A DNA stretch of 64,000 nt from Epiperipatus broadwayi (lineage: Eukaryota > Onychophora > Udeonychophora > Euonychophora > Peripatidae). Within the stretch, counting starts at the first letter, position 1, and each line of letters begins with the position of its first letter. Both the position numbers and the translations under genes were made by a program. The DNA lies in contig JAQFVV010000073.1 in the NCBI GenBank assembly GCA_028023455.1, positions 727,001 to 791,000 of the forward strand, read 5' to 3'. Below, piece by piece: positions 1 through 11,934 of this stretch. The notes under the pieces are model-generated. The model ran no database searches. It had not been told where the DNA came from and saw only the letters and a program-made list of their open reading frames with translations.

Positions 1-3000
1 TTTTAATTATCATATGTACTTAATAAGCACACTACTATTCTTCTTTATTAGACTAATTTATACCATTATTGTGTCATCTAATAATCAGAATAACACACAG
101 AACTAGGTTTATATTGAAAACCCTAAGCTTAATTTTATACTCCTAAACCTAACAAACGCTAAGTTGGAATAAGCATATTCAGCAATACTTTTAAAAAATA
201 TTATCACTAGTTTCACAGATATAACTAATATCATAGCTAGATATATGTTTAAATCAAATTAAGCTAATATTAAAATTAGACTAAATTAATTGTATGGGGC
301 AATCATTCATCAGAGATAAGTTATCCTTTTTTTTAATAACTTGAGTCAACATAAAATTATTCCCTCAATGTTTTAAAGATAATGATGTAACAGACTTACA
401 AATCCAGTGGCAAAATTCTGGATGAAAATATTAAATTAGTATGGGTGAATTGCCACTTATACCATATGCATATTTAACATACTTTAAAATAAATATAACT
501 TTGGTTGTTTAGCTTGTGTATGATAAAACTATCATAACAACACAATTCAAACATTGATATACCTACAAGCCTTACATTAGCTACAGCTACCTGAAGAAAC
601 ACATTTCCTCAAACAAGCATATCTTGTCATCACAAATTTAAAACAAATGCAAACATCACCTACTGTGGTAGGATTAGCATTAAGTCATCATGAATGATAG
701 GCAAAAAATATAAAAATACTAGGCCCCTCAGAGCTGGAAAAGAATGTGGTGGTTTCCAAAAATACCTAACTATGAGGCAAAACTAAGATGTCTGGAATTC
801 ATCTTCAGTACATCTGATAACAGGAACACACACCAGAAAAGCACAATCCTCTCATGGGATTTCCAATGCTTATAAATGTGATCATCATCACTGAAAAATA
901 CAATACAATACCCTCTTTTTTGGGAACAAGCACTATCAAATCACGGAAATACAATACAATAAGGATGGAGGATTTTCTCTACTCCATAAAGCATATTCAA
1001 AAATTATGAACTAAGCCTAATTCTTGAGGCTAACAAATACTAACTAATAGCAAGATATATACTTTATCTGAATTAACTAAGTTATTCCTAAGAAGTCTAA
1101 AAATACAAAACATATATCCAATGTTTGAACCAGCAAAGCAAACTATGTCAACTGACTACTGTAGAAAATACTTTGAAATTAAATGCATATAAAATTCTAG
1201 GCAAGGCACAATGCACACATAACAAAATATTAAATGCTAAAATATAATAACTAGTGGACTTTTAAAATTGTAAATTAAATGCAAGAATATTTACTTCTTG
1301 ATGAATATAAAATATTTGTAGTTATTATTAATATAACATTCATAAAACGAATGGATATTCTCTGATAAACTTCCTTAGTAAATTTAAAATAAAAATTGAG
1401 TAAAACATCCCTTTTATATGGAAATAAGACTATAATATTTAAATCTCTATAATAAAATTATTAAATAGAAACTAGCTAATGTAATGCTTAATAAATCAAC
1501 TAAATCTACTTAAGAATGGCAAAGAAAGTTTGCTCATTAAATAAACCTATTTCATTTTAAAATTATAACCTTAGTTTACCTGTATATTTATGCAAAAGTG
1601 TTACAAAAAAAAATTGTTATTAAGAGCATAAATATTTTTATGGTTTTCTTTTTTTTTTTTAAACCAATAAAGCAGACCATAAAAAAAAATAATACATTAA
1701 TTCAAATTCATGTTTCCACTCCGTAATGATTTTTTTTTCCATTTCATAATGTGTAAACAATTTATCCAGGTTAAAATATCTATCCAAATTTGAAGCTTCA
1801 ATTAATACATTTATACACATGGCAATCATTTCCAAACGAAAATGATCAATAGTTCATTAATAATATTTTTTAAACAATTTAAAAAAAAAATTAAATAATA
1901 AGATTAAGCCAGCATGAAACAAAATAAATTCTTCAGCTGAACACACTTTAATTTATTTATAGGATCCCGAGTTCAAAATTGCATATAATAATAATAAGAA
2001 TATCGTTCTATCTGAATTTCTTTATCCTCTTTTGGGAAAAAACACACTTCTTTTGAAATATAGTTTTTTTTAAGTACTTTTCCTAATAATATTCCAAGAC
2101 GTATTTATTTTTAAAATTAATTTCCTTTGCTTACTTTTAAATATGGGAGTAAATTTTTTTTTACTGTTCAAGACATTTCTCCGTTTATATGCTATAATTA
2201 ATGCCATAAAGTTATTTTTAAATACTGGCAAGTATGACCATTTATAATGTACCCAATAACTATAAATTTATTATTAATCCTTACAAATTGCTTTAAAGTT
2301 TTATTTCCAAATACATGTCCTTTTTTACTGTGCAAATAAGAATTATCCTTTAAAATGTATATATAATCTGTTTGCATTTAGCTAAACAAATCATTTTCAT
2401 ATATGTCAAGATATAAGTAATAACTTTTCCTTTTTAAAAAAAAAAAATCATCCTTTATAGTTTCACTGTAATCAAATGTAGCAGCTTCTTTATAATGTTT
2501 TTTTTTAAACTTTAAAAAAAAAAATCTTTTTTTTTTTACATATACTTTTAATCTAACAAGAAAAACAATTAGTATTTTACTTTCAAAATAGTTTAATACA
2601 ACCGAACGCTTATCTATGGAAATTATTAATAGTTTGTTCCTTAACCTTATTTCCAAGTAAAGAAAATTAAACAAGCTAATGTCATATAATATGTGAGATG
2701 CTTCATTTACTTTAGACATTTTTTACTATAATTTCTATGCCTCAACTGAAATTCAAATTGTCAGAAAAATGGATTACCTTTCTGTTAGTCCTCCATCATT
2801 ACAGGATGATTTTAAATATTTTAAACATACTTGTATTTTTTTTTTTTAGAAATGTCAAGTTTTTTTAATAAAATTACTTTGATTAACAAAATTTTAAGAT
2901 CCAGCACTAGTTGAATCAAAACAAGATCAGCCCCTGGATGGTCCCTCGATTTCCGTTTTATAATTTTTCATCCATCTACAATTCCTTTAAAAACCAATAA

Positions 3001-3845
3001 AAATGTTTTTTTAATAAATTTTAATATTTTGACAAGCCAGCTGTGGAATCAATCTACTGACATAATCAATATAATTTTCCCATACCACGTGACCTTCAGC
3101 TGCAAAGTCAAAATTTTAATATTACAAATATTATGCAACAATTGTTTTTTTATGATATTTTATACAACACAATAGTAAGAAATATAAAATTTAAAGTTAT
3201 ACCCTTTATTAAACCCTTAAATATTACATTAAAAATAATTTTATCCACACATTTGCTTTTTTACTTATTTTAAACAATATGGGAGTTAAATTATTTTTTT
3301 ATTCTTATGTTTCCATGTCTATGCATGCACATATTCTCACATACATCTGGCTTTACATTAATTGTTTAAAATTATTTTTAGAATTACAACAATAATATGT
3401 TAACAATTATTTAATCTAACTAACTTTTATAACTAGAATGCTAAACTACAAAACTAATAACAAATATTCTTATTTCCTTTTAATAAAAACTTACATGTCA
3501 TTTCTTTTTTAAAATTTATTACTTACTTATTCCAACTTAATAATAATATCTTATTATTATTCTTTAAACATTAGAATAGATTATACAGTAGTTATTTTCA
3601 AATATATTTCCTATTTATCAATTCACCATTATTTTTTTTAACATTTGCTTATGTTAAATTATTACCTAATATCCCTTATCAAACCAACTAATATTATTAA
3701 AAATATTTAGATTATCCTATTTTAATAATTAACTAGTTTAATTTCCATTTTTATCATCATTATTTTTTTTTAAATCCAAAATTTTAAACAAAAGGTTAAG
3801 CTAAGATAACCTTGATTACCTCTTGGAACTAAGTGACACTTCATT
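1..3845. other. AT-rich stretch without recognisable gene
   Basis: Long A and T runs and stop-rich frames on both strands. The longest reading frame (minus strand, about 113 codons near 2378-2719) is low-complexity Lys/Phe/Tyr-rich sequence across poly-A/T runs and has no recognisable motif. I see no transposon ends here. Confidence 0.6.
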
Positions 3846-3848
3846 TAG

Positions 3849-3850
<2 letters not shown>

Positions 3851-3890
<40 letters not shown>

Positions 3891-4332
3891 CATTGCTCAG
3901 TTTATATTAAGATTTTCAAAACATTACTGGACAATCTTTTCCACCTTCCAAATCCTCAACTATCTATATCATTGAAAATCTGATGATGAAACATTCAAAC
4001 CCTTGTTGATGCCAATATTATTTCCATATCCATGTTGACTTTGTCATTCTTACTTCTCCCATATAGGACCTTAATAAGTCCATTTAATTATACAAAAGAG
4101 GGATGGGCAGAATACAAACTGAATGTGTATTACTCAAATATAAGTATATTGTCTATACTAAATTTAATGTAATTAGAAGGCATTTGAACTCAGACTTTCA
4201 AGTTCCATACATCTATATACTCCATCTTATACAAATCATACTCAAAACACAAAAATATGAAAAAGATAAATGATCTCCCATACACACATTTTGTACTAAA
4301 CCAACACTCATCAGTTGGTCCAGATCATCATT
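3851..4332 (-). repeat. Hammerhead-bearing small repeat, family 1, full-length unit
   Basis: On the minus strand the unit begins with a hammerhead-like region (4330 down to 4270). A tRNA-like B-box-like stretch follows, then a body shared with copies at 5245-5640, 26225-26540 and 31770-32160, and it ends in a (TA)n tail at 3851-3888. About 480 bp. No protein is encoded. The ribozyme head, non-coding body and tail resemble non-autonomous retrozymes; that label is inference. Confidence 0.65.
4270..4330 (-). ncRNA. Hammerhead ribozyme relic (family 1)
   Basis: Reading the minus strand: stem I 5' side with GATGATCT and CCAA, core CTGATGA, stem II with loop, then AAAA where a hammerhead needs GAAA, then GGAGATCAT closing stem I. 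The G12 to A change should inactivate it. Architecture is otherwise the same as the copy at 4590-4652. Confidence 0.6.
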
Positions 4333-4334
4333 TT

Positions 4335-4530
4335 CCAAACATACATAAAATCAGTGCTCAGTTAATATTAAGAGAGCAAAACTTAAAACTTTAATGGATA
4401 AGGTTCAATCTTCTTTATTCTCCAACTCTTCAGCCATTCATCTCATTAAAAATCTGATGATGGACATTGAAAGCCCTTGTGGATGCCAATATTATTGTTA
4501 TATTCATGTTTCCTTTAAGTCACTTTATTA
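4335..4530 (-). repeat. 3' half of a second family-1 unit in tandem
   Basis: Minus-strand sequence matching the 3' half of the unit at 3851-4332. The shared CTCAG landmark lies at 3896 and again at 4357, a period of about 461 bp. It runs directly into the hammerhead of the next unit, so together they form a head-to-tail copy of roughly 1.4 units. Confidence 0.6.
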
Positions 4531-4534
4531 GTGA

Positions 4535-4680
4535 TTGTGTATATGACTCTGATTGTATATATGATCACTGATTGTATATATGTGAAGGAGATGATCATCT
4601 GGACCAACTGATGATTGTTGGTTCAACATGAAATACATTTTTGGAGATCATTTATATTTTTTACATGTACATAGTCATCC
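4535..4680 (+). repeat. Family-1 fragment, hammerhead plus flanks
   Basis: Plus-strand family-1 segment, inverted relative to 3851-4530. It starts in a degenerate GATTGTATATATG repeat, contains the ribozyme core, and stops soon after a TTTTTTACATGTA stretch found after the core in other copies. Confidence 0.55.
4590..4652 (+). ncRNA. Hammerhead ribozyme candidate (family 1)
   Basis: Core CTGATGA at 4608-4614, stem II TGTTG pairing with CAACA across a GTT loop, and GAAA at 4630-4633. Stem I forms in two blocks: ATGATCATCT with AGATCAT, and CCAA with TTGG next to the core, separated by a small internal loop typical of type I hammerheads. Stem III is short and contains a U-U mismatch, and the cleavage triplet reads UUU, so activity may be low. 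Confidence 0.6.
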
Positions 4681-5244
4681 AAATTAAATTAATGAGAAAT
4701 AAAACATGGTCTTCTATTTTAAAAAATAGCTTATTAATTTCAATATATGAAACAAGTCACATGGATCTTCTTTATAAATCTTGATTTATTATATTTTAGT
4801 TCTTCTCAATGAATAATTAAAAAATACATAAATAAAATAAAAATATTCTACAATAATCCAATAAATGTACCAAATACAAATTACTGTTACCTTATCACTC
4901 TTCTTACTAACAATCTTAAATTTCTATTATATTCATTTTGTAAATACCTTACTTAAAATAATTCCCTTTATAGGTATTAAATTATAAATTCCAAGTTCAT
5001 TTAATCAACCTATTATTTTCATTTTTCAATTACAACCCACTTATTAAAAGTTTTCATTTTGTATTTGTTATATGTATTGGATTATTGTGGAATATTTGTA
5101 TTTATATTTATTATTTTATTTATGTACTTTTTGTTGGTCCTTGAGAAAGACTATAAAAGACTATAGATGAAACATTTAAATATTATTATAATAATAGTTC
5201 ATATAATATATCAAGATTTATAAATGAAAAGGTGAATGTGACTT

Positions 5245-5640
5245 GTTTTATGTATATTGTCATATGTATTAGTTATATAAGATAGAACGCATAGCTGTAA
5301 AAAGCTTAAAATTTGAGTTCGAGTCCTTTGTAATTACATTAAGTTTACTATAGACATTATTCTTATATTTGAATATTACATATTCAGTCTGTATTTGGCC
5401 CATCCCTCTTTTCTGTATTTAAATGGATGCATTAAGATCCTATATGTGTGTGGTCAGAGTGACTTAAAGTCAACATATGTATAATTGGTATCAAGGGCTT
5501 TGAGTGTTGCATCATTGTATTTTAATGTTGGATGGTGGAGAAGATTTAAGCTTTTCCATTAAAGTTTGAAGATTTGATTGTATATATGTGTGGGAGATAG
5601 TGATCTGGACTAAAGTATGAACATTTGCTATTTTAATATA
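5245..5640 (+). repeat. Family-1 copy with ribozyme core deleted
   Basis: Shares the B-box-like GAGTTCGAGTCCT (about 5312-5324) and the whole body with other family-1 copies. At 5600-5640 the stem I region (GTGATCTGGACTAAAG) is present but the CTGATGA to GAAA segment is missing, followed by the usual TAATATAAACT stretch and a TA/TG tail. Confidence 0.55.
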
Positions 5641-5652
5641 AACTAGGCAATG

Positions 5653-5657
5653 ATTGT

Positions 5658-5697
<40 letters not shown>

Positions 5698-5708
5698 GTG
5701 TGTGTGTA
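5653..5708. repeat. (TA)n(TG)n microsatellite
   Basis: Alternating TA then TG dinucleotides forming the tail of the family-1 copy. Such tails recur at the 3' end of family-1 copies. Confidence 0.9.
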
Positions 5709-5774
5709 CAATACCCATTATAGAAAATATTATATATAAAAACATAAATAATTAATGTTATAAACAGTATTATA

Positions 5775-5812
5775 GAAGCACTTTCGATTACATAGTAATC
5801 CTTGTCAACTTA
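5775..5812 (-). ncRNA. Hammerhead-like motif, PLE-A type (U3-A8 variant)
   Basis: Minus strand: TTGACAA (5808-5802), stem II GATTAC pairing perfectly with GTAATC around TAT, GAAA (5785-5782), then GTGCTTCT giving a two-pair stem III and a CUU triplet. The canonical CTGATGA is replaced by TTGACAA. Stem I is weak here. Confidence 0.45.
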
Positions 5813-6024
5813 AACTGAATCTCAAATTTTTTTAAACTTAATGTTATGTATATTTCCATAAGCTGTGTATGGCCATATTTGCAACATGCCTATTGAAAAC
5901 ATCATTCTTATATTATGATTGATAAATATAAGGATAATGTTATTAGTAGGCAAGTTGCAAATACGGCCATACACAGTTTATGGAAATAATTGTAATGTTA
6001 AGTTTAAAAACATTTGAAATTCAA

Positions 6025-6075
6025 TTAAAGCTGATGAGGATTTCTATGTCGAAACTGCTTCTATAATACTGTTTA
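6025..6075 (+). ncRNA. Hammerhead-like motif, PLE-A type, canonical core
   Basis: CTGATGA at 6031-6037 and GAAA at 6051-6054, followed by CTGCTTCT. This is the only member of the group with the canonical core. Stem II is shortened (GAT against GTC) and stem III has a C-C mismatch, so it is probably inactive. Confidence 0.45.
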
Positions 6076-6080
6076 TACCA

Positions 6081-6365
<285 letters not shown>

Positions 6366-7369
6366 TTCAATGAAAATTAAATATGAAATTAAAATAAAAA
6401 TTTCACAATCATCTTTATTATATATTTTGTTTTAAAAGAATTAATGATTAAAATATAAAAAGATGGGAATAGAGTTAGGAATTACCATAAGAAAAAAGAT
6501 AAAACATCATAGTTCTTTTACTTTTGCAGATGACATGGATTTTTTAAAAAGTAGTATGAATATTAAACAAAATCTCCTAGAGATGAGAGAAAATATAAAA
6601 ATTTGGTTGATTGAAAAAAAATATAAGATATTTGTAATTAATTGAAAAGTTGAAATTAAATACATGAACTAGAAGAAATTTATTTTTTAAAAAATGTAGA
6701 AGTCTATGCATTCTGTTAAATGAAGATAGGAGATATGTGAATAATTGGAATATAAAATGGAGACAGGCAAACAAAAGTAGAATAGGATTGATTGAAATTC
6801 TATCATTCTTTTATATAAAAGGTATAAAATATATAGAATAACTTGGAAAAAGATTAAGGTATTTTAATAATTTTTGAAAATGAAACATTTTGCATTGACA
6901 CGTTTTCAAAATTTTTTAAATACACGTTTTCAAAATTTTTTAAATAAGAATCAAAAAGAAGTAGATTGATTTACATTGGGCAATAAACTATGGATAGAAA
7001 ATAAGGCTATTGAAAGAAAATAAATTGATAGTGAGAGAAATTAAAAGCAAATTACAAATAATCAAGTGACTATAATCCATGGATGAAAATAGATTAGTAA
7101 AAATAATACTAAGACAAGAATTATTGTGACTAGTTAGGGTATTAAAATATGTCAGATTAGTAGATAGAGATTTTATTTCTATGCATTTGTATAAGAAATT
7201 GGCTAAATGTGAAAATAATGTTCTATATGTTCCTAATTATGAGGGGTGGATAAAAAGATAGGTATATTGATCAGAAAAAAAAGGAGTTATAAAAAATTGG
7301 AATATAAATAAAACAATATTTCATTAGCTATATAAGAATATAACATTACATGATCATCATTTTTATGCT

Positions 7370-7590
7370 TACACATTCTGTTAAGACAGGTCAAGGTATT
7401 CTGCTTTCAAAGACAAGCCTCCTCACTGATGAATGCCATAAGCTAAAAACATGTTTGGAGATATTAGATGTGCAAGGACTATTTAGTGATTTTGATGCAC
7501 TAATCTTCTAGAATTTATAGGGTTAATATGGTTTGCAATAGGTGACAATATTATATGGAGAAAATTGCTATTGTATTAATAAAAAATATA
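7370..7590 (+). repeat. Family-2 small repeat with hammerhead
   Basis: Interrupts the LINE remnant. Its 3' part (GATTTTGATGCACTAA onward, to TATGGAGAAAATTGCT) recurs at 24140-24240 and 43550-43645. Its 5' part contains a hammerhead resembling the one at 27303-27344. Confidence 0.5.
7420..7461 (+). ncRNA. Hammerhead relic (family 2)
   Basis: CTGATGA at 7426-7432, 13-nt stem II region ATGCCATAAGCTA, then AAAA instead of GAAA, C, loop AT, and GTT as cleavage triplet. Stem I pairs 5 of 6 positions (TCCTCA region with TGGAGA). Loss of G12 suggests inactivity. Confidence 0.5.
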
Positions 7591-7989
7591 AAGAGCACAA
7601 AAAGATGTATAACACTAAAAGAAGTTTATTGTTAAATTGGTGCAAAAATAAAAACTCTAAATGCCAAGAAAATAAGAAAAAATGATAAATGAATATCAAT
7701 AGTAATTGTAATTTATGTGATGGTAGAAGGGAATTATCAGATATTTATTTTTGGAGTATAGAATATTCAAAGAAATTTATGATGTTTTGGATAAAGAATG
7801 AGAAAAACATCAGAATAAAAGTGGTGAATGTTATAGGAATTTTCTAATTTTTATATTTAAATTTTTCAAACCAAATATTGGAATTAATTAAGCAAATTTA
7901 ATTAAAATAGAATCTAATAAGAACTATATCAATACTAAAAGAATGATTATAGATTGAAAGGTTGTAATGGGAGTAAAGGGACAAGATGA

Positions 7990-8878
7990 TTTTTTTGGGG
8001 TTATATATTTTCAAAGAGTGAGAATCTTTAACTTTGTTAACAGAGTTTCTAGACATGTGAATTCTGCAGAAGAACTTCTGATTTCAGTTAAATAGCTATT
8101 TTACATTATATAGCACATATTTAATTATGAATTTTCATCATTGATAATCCCTTGGTTAATTTTATTTCTTTCACAATATTTAAGCTAAAGTCTTGAAAAA
8201 TTCATACTTTAAGGATTTGAAGTTGAGCTATTTTTTTGTCTTCTAATTATATAACTCTGACACTAGAGCAGCAACTATATTTTTTGATAACATAGTATAC
8301 TATATAATTAGTTATTAAGTTAAAAACTGGTTAGCTTACAGTCACATCTTGTATATCTCAAAAACATATTGATGTAGGTTTAAAAGTTTTGGATCTTGAA
8401 ATTTTCAGATAATTGCTTTTAATTCTAGAAATAAAATAAATAAGACTTCTAGATAGATACCTTCAATCCAGAGCTTATCACCAATGAAGATCAATATTCA
8501 AAAACCAGTTTGAGAATCTAAATTATGTTACTAAATGATATTTAGGATAGAATTACATAGATGGCCTTAAAATTCAATGGTATGAAAATGGTTACTGCTA
8601 TTAATGCAATATTTGTTTAAAACAAATAAATAATCTACATTCGCTAAAAATATTTAAAAAAAATATAAGATTTTTTACATAAAAAATTGTTTTGGATAAG
8701 ATGTTTTGCGAAAATATTTTTTTTCCCATCTAAAATATTTAAAAACATTTTATATACATTAATTTAAAAACCATAACAATATTGGTATTTTTTTATACTA
8801 AACAAAATTCTGATATTTGCTTCATTTATAAATATTAATGACGTTAGTGAATTTATCACTTATAGCAAATTATTAAAT
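7990..8878. other. Gene-free AT-rich stretch
   Basis: No reading frame, repeat end or structured motif recognised. Confidence 0.5.
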
Positions 8879-8879
8879 T

Positions 8880-9580
8880 TTTATTTACCATTGTCAAACT
8901 CACTTCACTCACAACTTTGATACCATCTACCTCAGATATATACAATAATGATTGTTACTAATCATTTTCTAAATCAGAGATTATCTCTAGCATAGATATA
9001 AACTTTAAACTTTATTTAAAGATTAATATAACTGATTTTTTAATTTTAAACATACACACATGAACTTATTCACCTTTCCCATGTGTAATATCTGTACAGA
9101 TATATTAAACAACCTCCATACTTCCTCTTTCTTTTTAAATTCATATAAATAATGATACAACAAAAGACAAATGCCCCCCAAGATGCATTTTGTGCTGAAC
9201 CAGAACTCATCTGTTAGCCCAGGTCACTATCTCTCATATATATCTCTATTATATGCAAAGTATTTATCTAGAGTAAATTGTTACATTTTTATTTACCATT
9301 GTCAAACTCGCTTCACTCACAACTTTGACACCATCCACCTCAGATAAATACAATAATGATTATTACTTATCATTTTTTAAACTAGAGATTATTTCTAGCA
9401 CAGATATAAACTTTAAACATCAGTTAAATATTAATATACCTACTTTTTTAATTTTAAGCATACATACACATAGACTTATTCACCTTTCTCTTTCCCATGT
9501 ATAATATCTTAATAGATATATTAAACAACCTCCATACTTTCCAATTCTATTTAAATTCATATAAATAAAGATACAATAAA
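8880..9580 (-). repeat. Duplicated ~290-bp repeat, 408-bp period, flanking a hammerhead relic
   Basis: The sequence at about 8880-9165 is repeated with about 85-90% identity (by eye) at 9288-9580. The landmark TTGTCAAACTC falls at 8891 and 9299, a period of 408 bp. A minus-strand family-1 hammerhead relic lies between the two copies, so the locus reads as about 1.7 head-to-tail units of a ribozyme-containing repeat. Confidence 0.6.
9175..9232 (-). ncRNA. Hammerhead relic between direct repeats
   Basis: Minus strand: GCTAA, CAGATGA (from CTGATGA), TTCTG loop GTTCAGCAC, AAAA (from GAAA), TGCATCTTGG. Stem II and stem I blocks are still visible, but two core positions are mutated. Confidence 0.5.
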
Positions 9581-9589
9581 GGAAACTAT

Positions 9590-10188
9590 ACAAATAGTTT
9601 TCATTTAGCCTTAGTATTCTTAATTACTTTCTGAAGTAGGCTCATAATTTACAACTTCTCTCAATCAACATTTTTTACATCACTCTCTCTTTCATCAGTT
9701 TTTTTTTTTCAATAGTACTTCATTTTATACTTATAGTTTTGGCTTCACAAATATTTTTTAAGATCTATTTTTCTAGATTATAAGATTTTCTTTATCTACC
9801 AAGAAAATTCTAAAAGTGTATTACTTTTCTTTGAACTCTAACACAGATGTGAGCCATTTTATGCCCATTTTCATCTTGTGATTTTTTTTTTATAACATAG
9901 AATCCAATTACATAAATTTGGTTAAAAGAAATATTAGATAAACAAAAATATTAATGACAAACTATCATTAATTATTACTAGACCTTGAATATGACTTTGA
10001 GCAGAAAATTGTTATATTTATGTACTTTTAAAATTTTAAACTTTATGTATACTCATCTGCAATGTCTAACTTATAAAAAATATTGTAAATGATAATTTTG
10101 GCTATTTTGTTGGCAAAATAACAATTTAGACATTAGCAATTGTAAAATCTTTTTTATGTTAGTTTATTGTTGCAGTTGAATATATTTC
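9590..10188. other. Gene-free AT-rich stretch
   Basis: Nothing recognised between the duplicated repeat and the tetranucleotide array. Confidence 0.5.
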
Positions 10189-10595
<407 letters not shown>

Positions 10596-10599
10596 CACT

Positions 10600-11605
10600 G
10601 TAATGGAATAAGTGAAATCACAAAGTTTCTCTTGCTAATGATCCATGTTTTTGGGCAAGCCAAATCTGAAACAGAATAAAATGAGAAGAGAAAAGCTTTG
10701 TTAAACAAAGAGAGGTGCCAAATCTGTAATAAATTAAAATGAAAAGAGAGAGAGAGAGACTTTATTTTACAGATCTACAATTTTGATGCTAAAATCTATA
10801 ATGATAAAAAAGAATCAAATGGGAATGTTTACTTTTATGTCCCAACAAAGTGGATATGGTTCAAATCCGTAATAGTATATATTCTACAACACCAAATCTG
10901 TAACAATATAAATAGGCTAGCTAACATTAACAGAGCTACATGAAGTGAGCAAACCAAATCTGTAATGGAGTAAAAATTTAAATAATGATTTTATTTAGCT
11001 CTATTAATGAAGTAATCCAAAATCTATGTTGAATAAAATTAAAATTTATTAAGGACAAAATTGTAATACACAAGATAAAATAATGTATTTGAAAATTTAT
11101 GACAGATATATTAAACAATAGACTATATTAGTATTCATTCATAAAATAACACTTTATTATTATGTACAAAAATGTATAATAGTATTAAAGAGTGAATGAA
11201 ATTATTTCTGTTTGATAATTATATAAAATTTATATCAATAACTTATCAATTAGTTTTTTATCTCAATAATATCAATTGATGTTCATGAAAACATTAAGTT
11301 CACTTAAAAATTACAAAATTCTAATGAAGCAATAAAATCTATTATTTTGTTAATTAAATTTTATATATTGGTTATAATTGCATTGAGACTTTAATTTATT
11401 ATTACTATTTCACATATCTACTAAATCAAATAAGACTAGTGACCCCAATTTAATAGTAAACAATAATTTTATTTACAAAATTAAGAATAAACCATTAATA
11501 TATTGTACTATAAAATGTTCTATTTGTTTTGACTTTTAAACAATGTTAAGACATTACACATTTTAAACCACAAAAAATATTTATTTGTTGGCTCTAATGA
11601 CCAAT
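10600..11605. other. Gene-free AT-rich stretch
   Basis: Contains diffuse repeats of the phrase AAATCTGTAAT (several between 10710 and 10970), perhaps a decayed tandem repeat. No gene. Confidence 0.4.
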
Positions 11606-11644
11606 ATATATATATATAACTTTTTGGGATGTACAGTGTATTAT

Positions 11645-11700
11645 TTTCCATTAAACACCGATATTTTGACGGACTAGCATCCGCCATTATCAAGGTTAAT
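11645..11700 (-). ncRNA. Hammerhead-like motif, PLE-B type (left arm)
   Basis: Minus strand: TTGATAA (11693-11687), stem II GGCGGA with TCCGTC, then AAAA where the right arm has GAAA. Core shows the U3/A8 variant. Confidence 0.4.
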
Positions 11701-11737
11701 GTTATTATTCAAGATCTAACAGCTTTTCTTTCAAAAG

Positions 11738-11790
11738 TTAACCTTGATAATGGTGTATGCTAGTCCATCGAAATATCGGTGTTTAATGGA
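11738..11790 (+). ncRNA. Hammerhead-like motif, PLE-B type (right arm)
   Basis: TTGATAA at 11744-11750, stem II GGTGTA against TCCATC, GAAA at 11770-11773, ATATCGGTGTT as stem III and triplet. Relative to the left arm, C to T on one side of stem II is matched by G to A on the other, keeping the pair. Confidence 0.45.
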
Positions 11791-11871
11791 AATTAATACA
11801 TGGTACAGCCCAAAAAGTTATAATTTATCTACATCATACAACCATGAAAACATTAAATTATATATATATTG

Positions 11872-11930
11872 AAGCTGGAAATATAGTACATATTTCTGCT
11901 TCACCTAGTGCCACTGTCATCAGCACTAGT
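11872..11930. repeat. Stem-loop: GAAGC...GCTTC hairpin plus CACTAG hairpin
   Basis: GAAGCTGGAAATATAGTAC folds on ATATTTCTGCTTC. Directly after it CTAGTGC and GCACTAG pair around a short loop that contains TCATCAG. Looks like a structured terminus of a small repeat; family unknown. Confidence 0.4.
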
Positions 11931-11934
11931 CTGG

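Larger units (their letters stand above)
6460..7985 (+). pseudogene. Decayed non-LTR retrotransposon (LINE)
   Basis: A short frame at 6463-6645 contains TFADDMDFL, the motif C (F/YADD) of a LINE reverse transcriptase, followed by residues expected of the region after it. Broken frames downstream include a tryptophan/lysine-rich KNWNINKT segment near 7290-7310 and a CNLCDG cysteine motif near 7700, resembling the C-terminal region of LINE ORF2 proteins. Many stops and frameshifts separate the pieces, and a small hammerhead-bearing repeat appears to interrupt it at about 7370-7590. The clade cannot be assigned. A genuine pseudogene is likely because the order of pieces is right. Confidence 0.5.
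11618..11870. repeat. Folded PLE-B terminus (inverted repeat)
   Basis: The left part (11619-11700) is the reverse complement of the right part (11740-11820). The right part matches the sequence immediately downstream of the PLE-B reading frame at 60100-60230, including AAAAGTTAACCTT and ATATCGGTG and the run into (TA)n. It is a PLE terminal repeat in inverted arrangement without coding sequence. Confidence 0.7.

Noticed and set aside
2378-2719. 113-codon minus-strand frame
   Set aside because: Low-complexity sequence crossing several poly-A/T runs; no start context, domain or repeat partner.
3988-4000. CTGATGATGAAAC-like phrase in the family-1 body
   Set aside because: GAAA lies directly behind the core with no stem II, and the phrase sits in the conserved body of all copies, not at a ribozyme position.
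5512-5745. 77-codon frame rich in His-Thr and Ile-Tyr
   Set aside because: Translation of TG and TA dinucleotide repeats.
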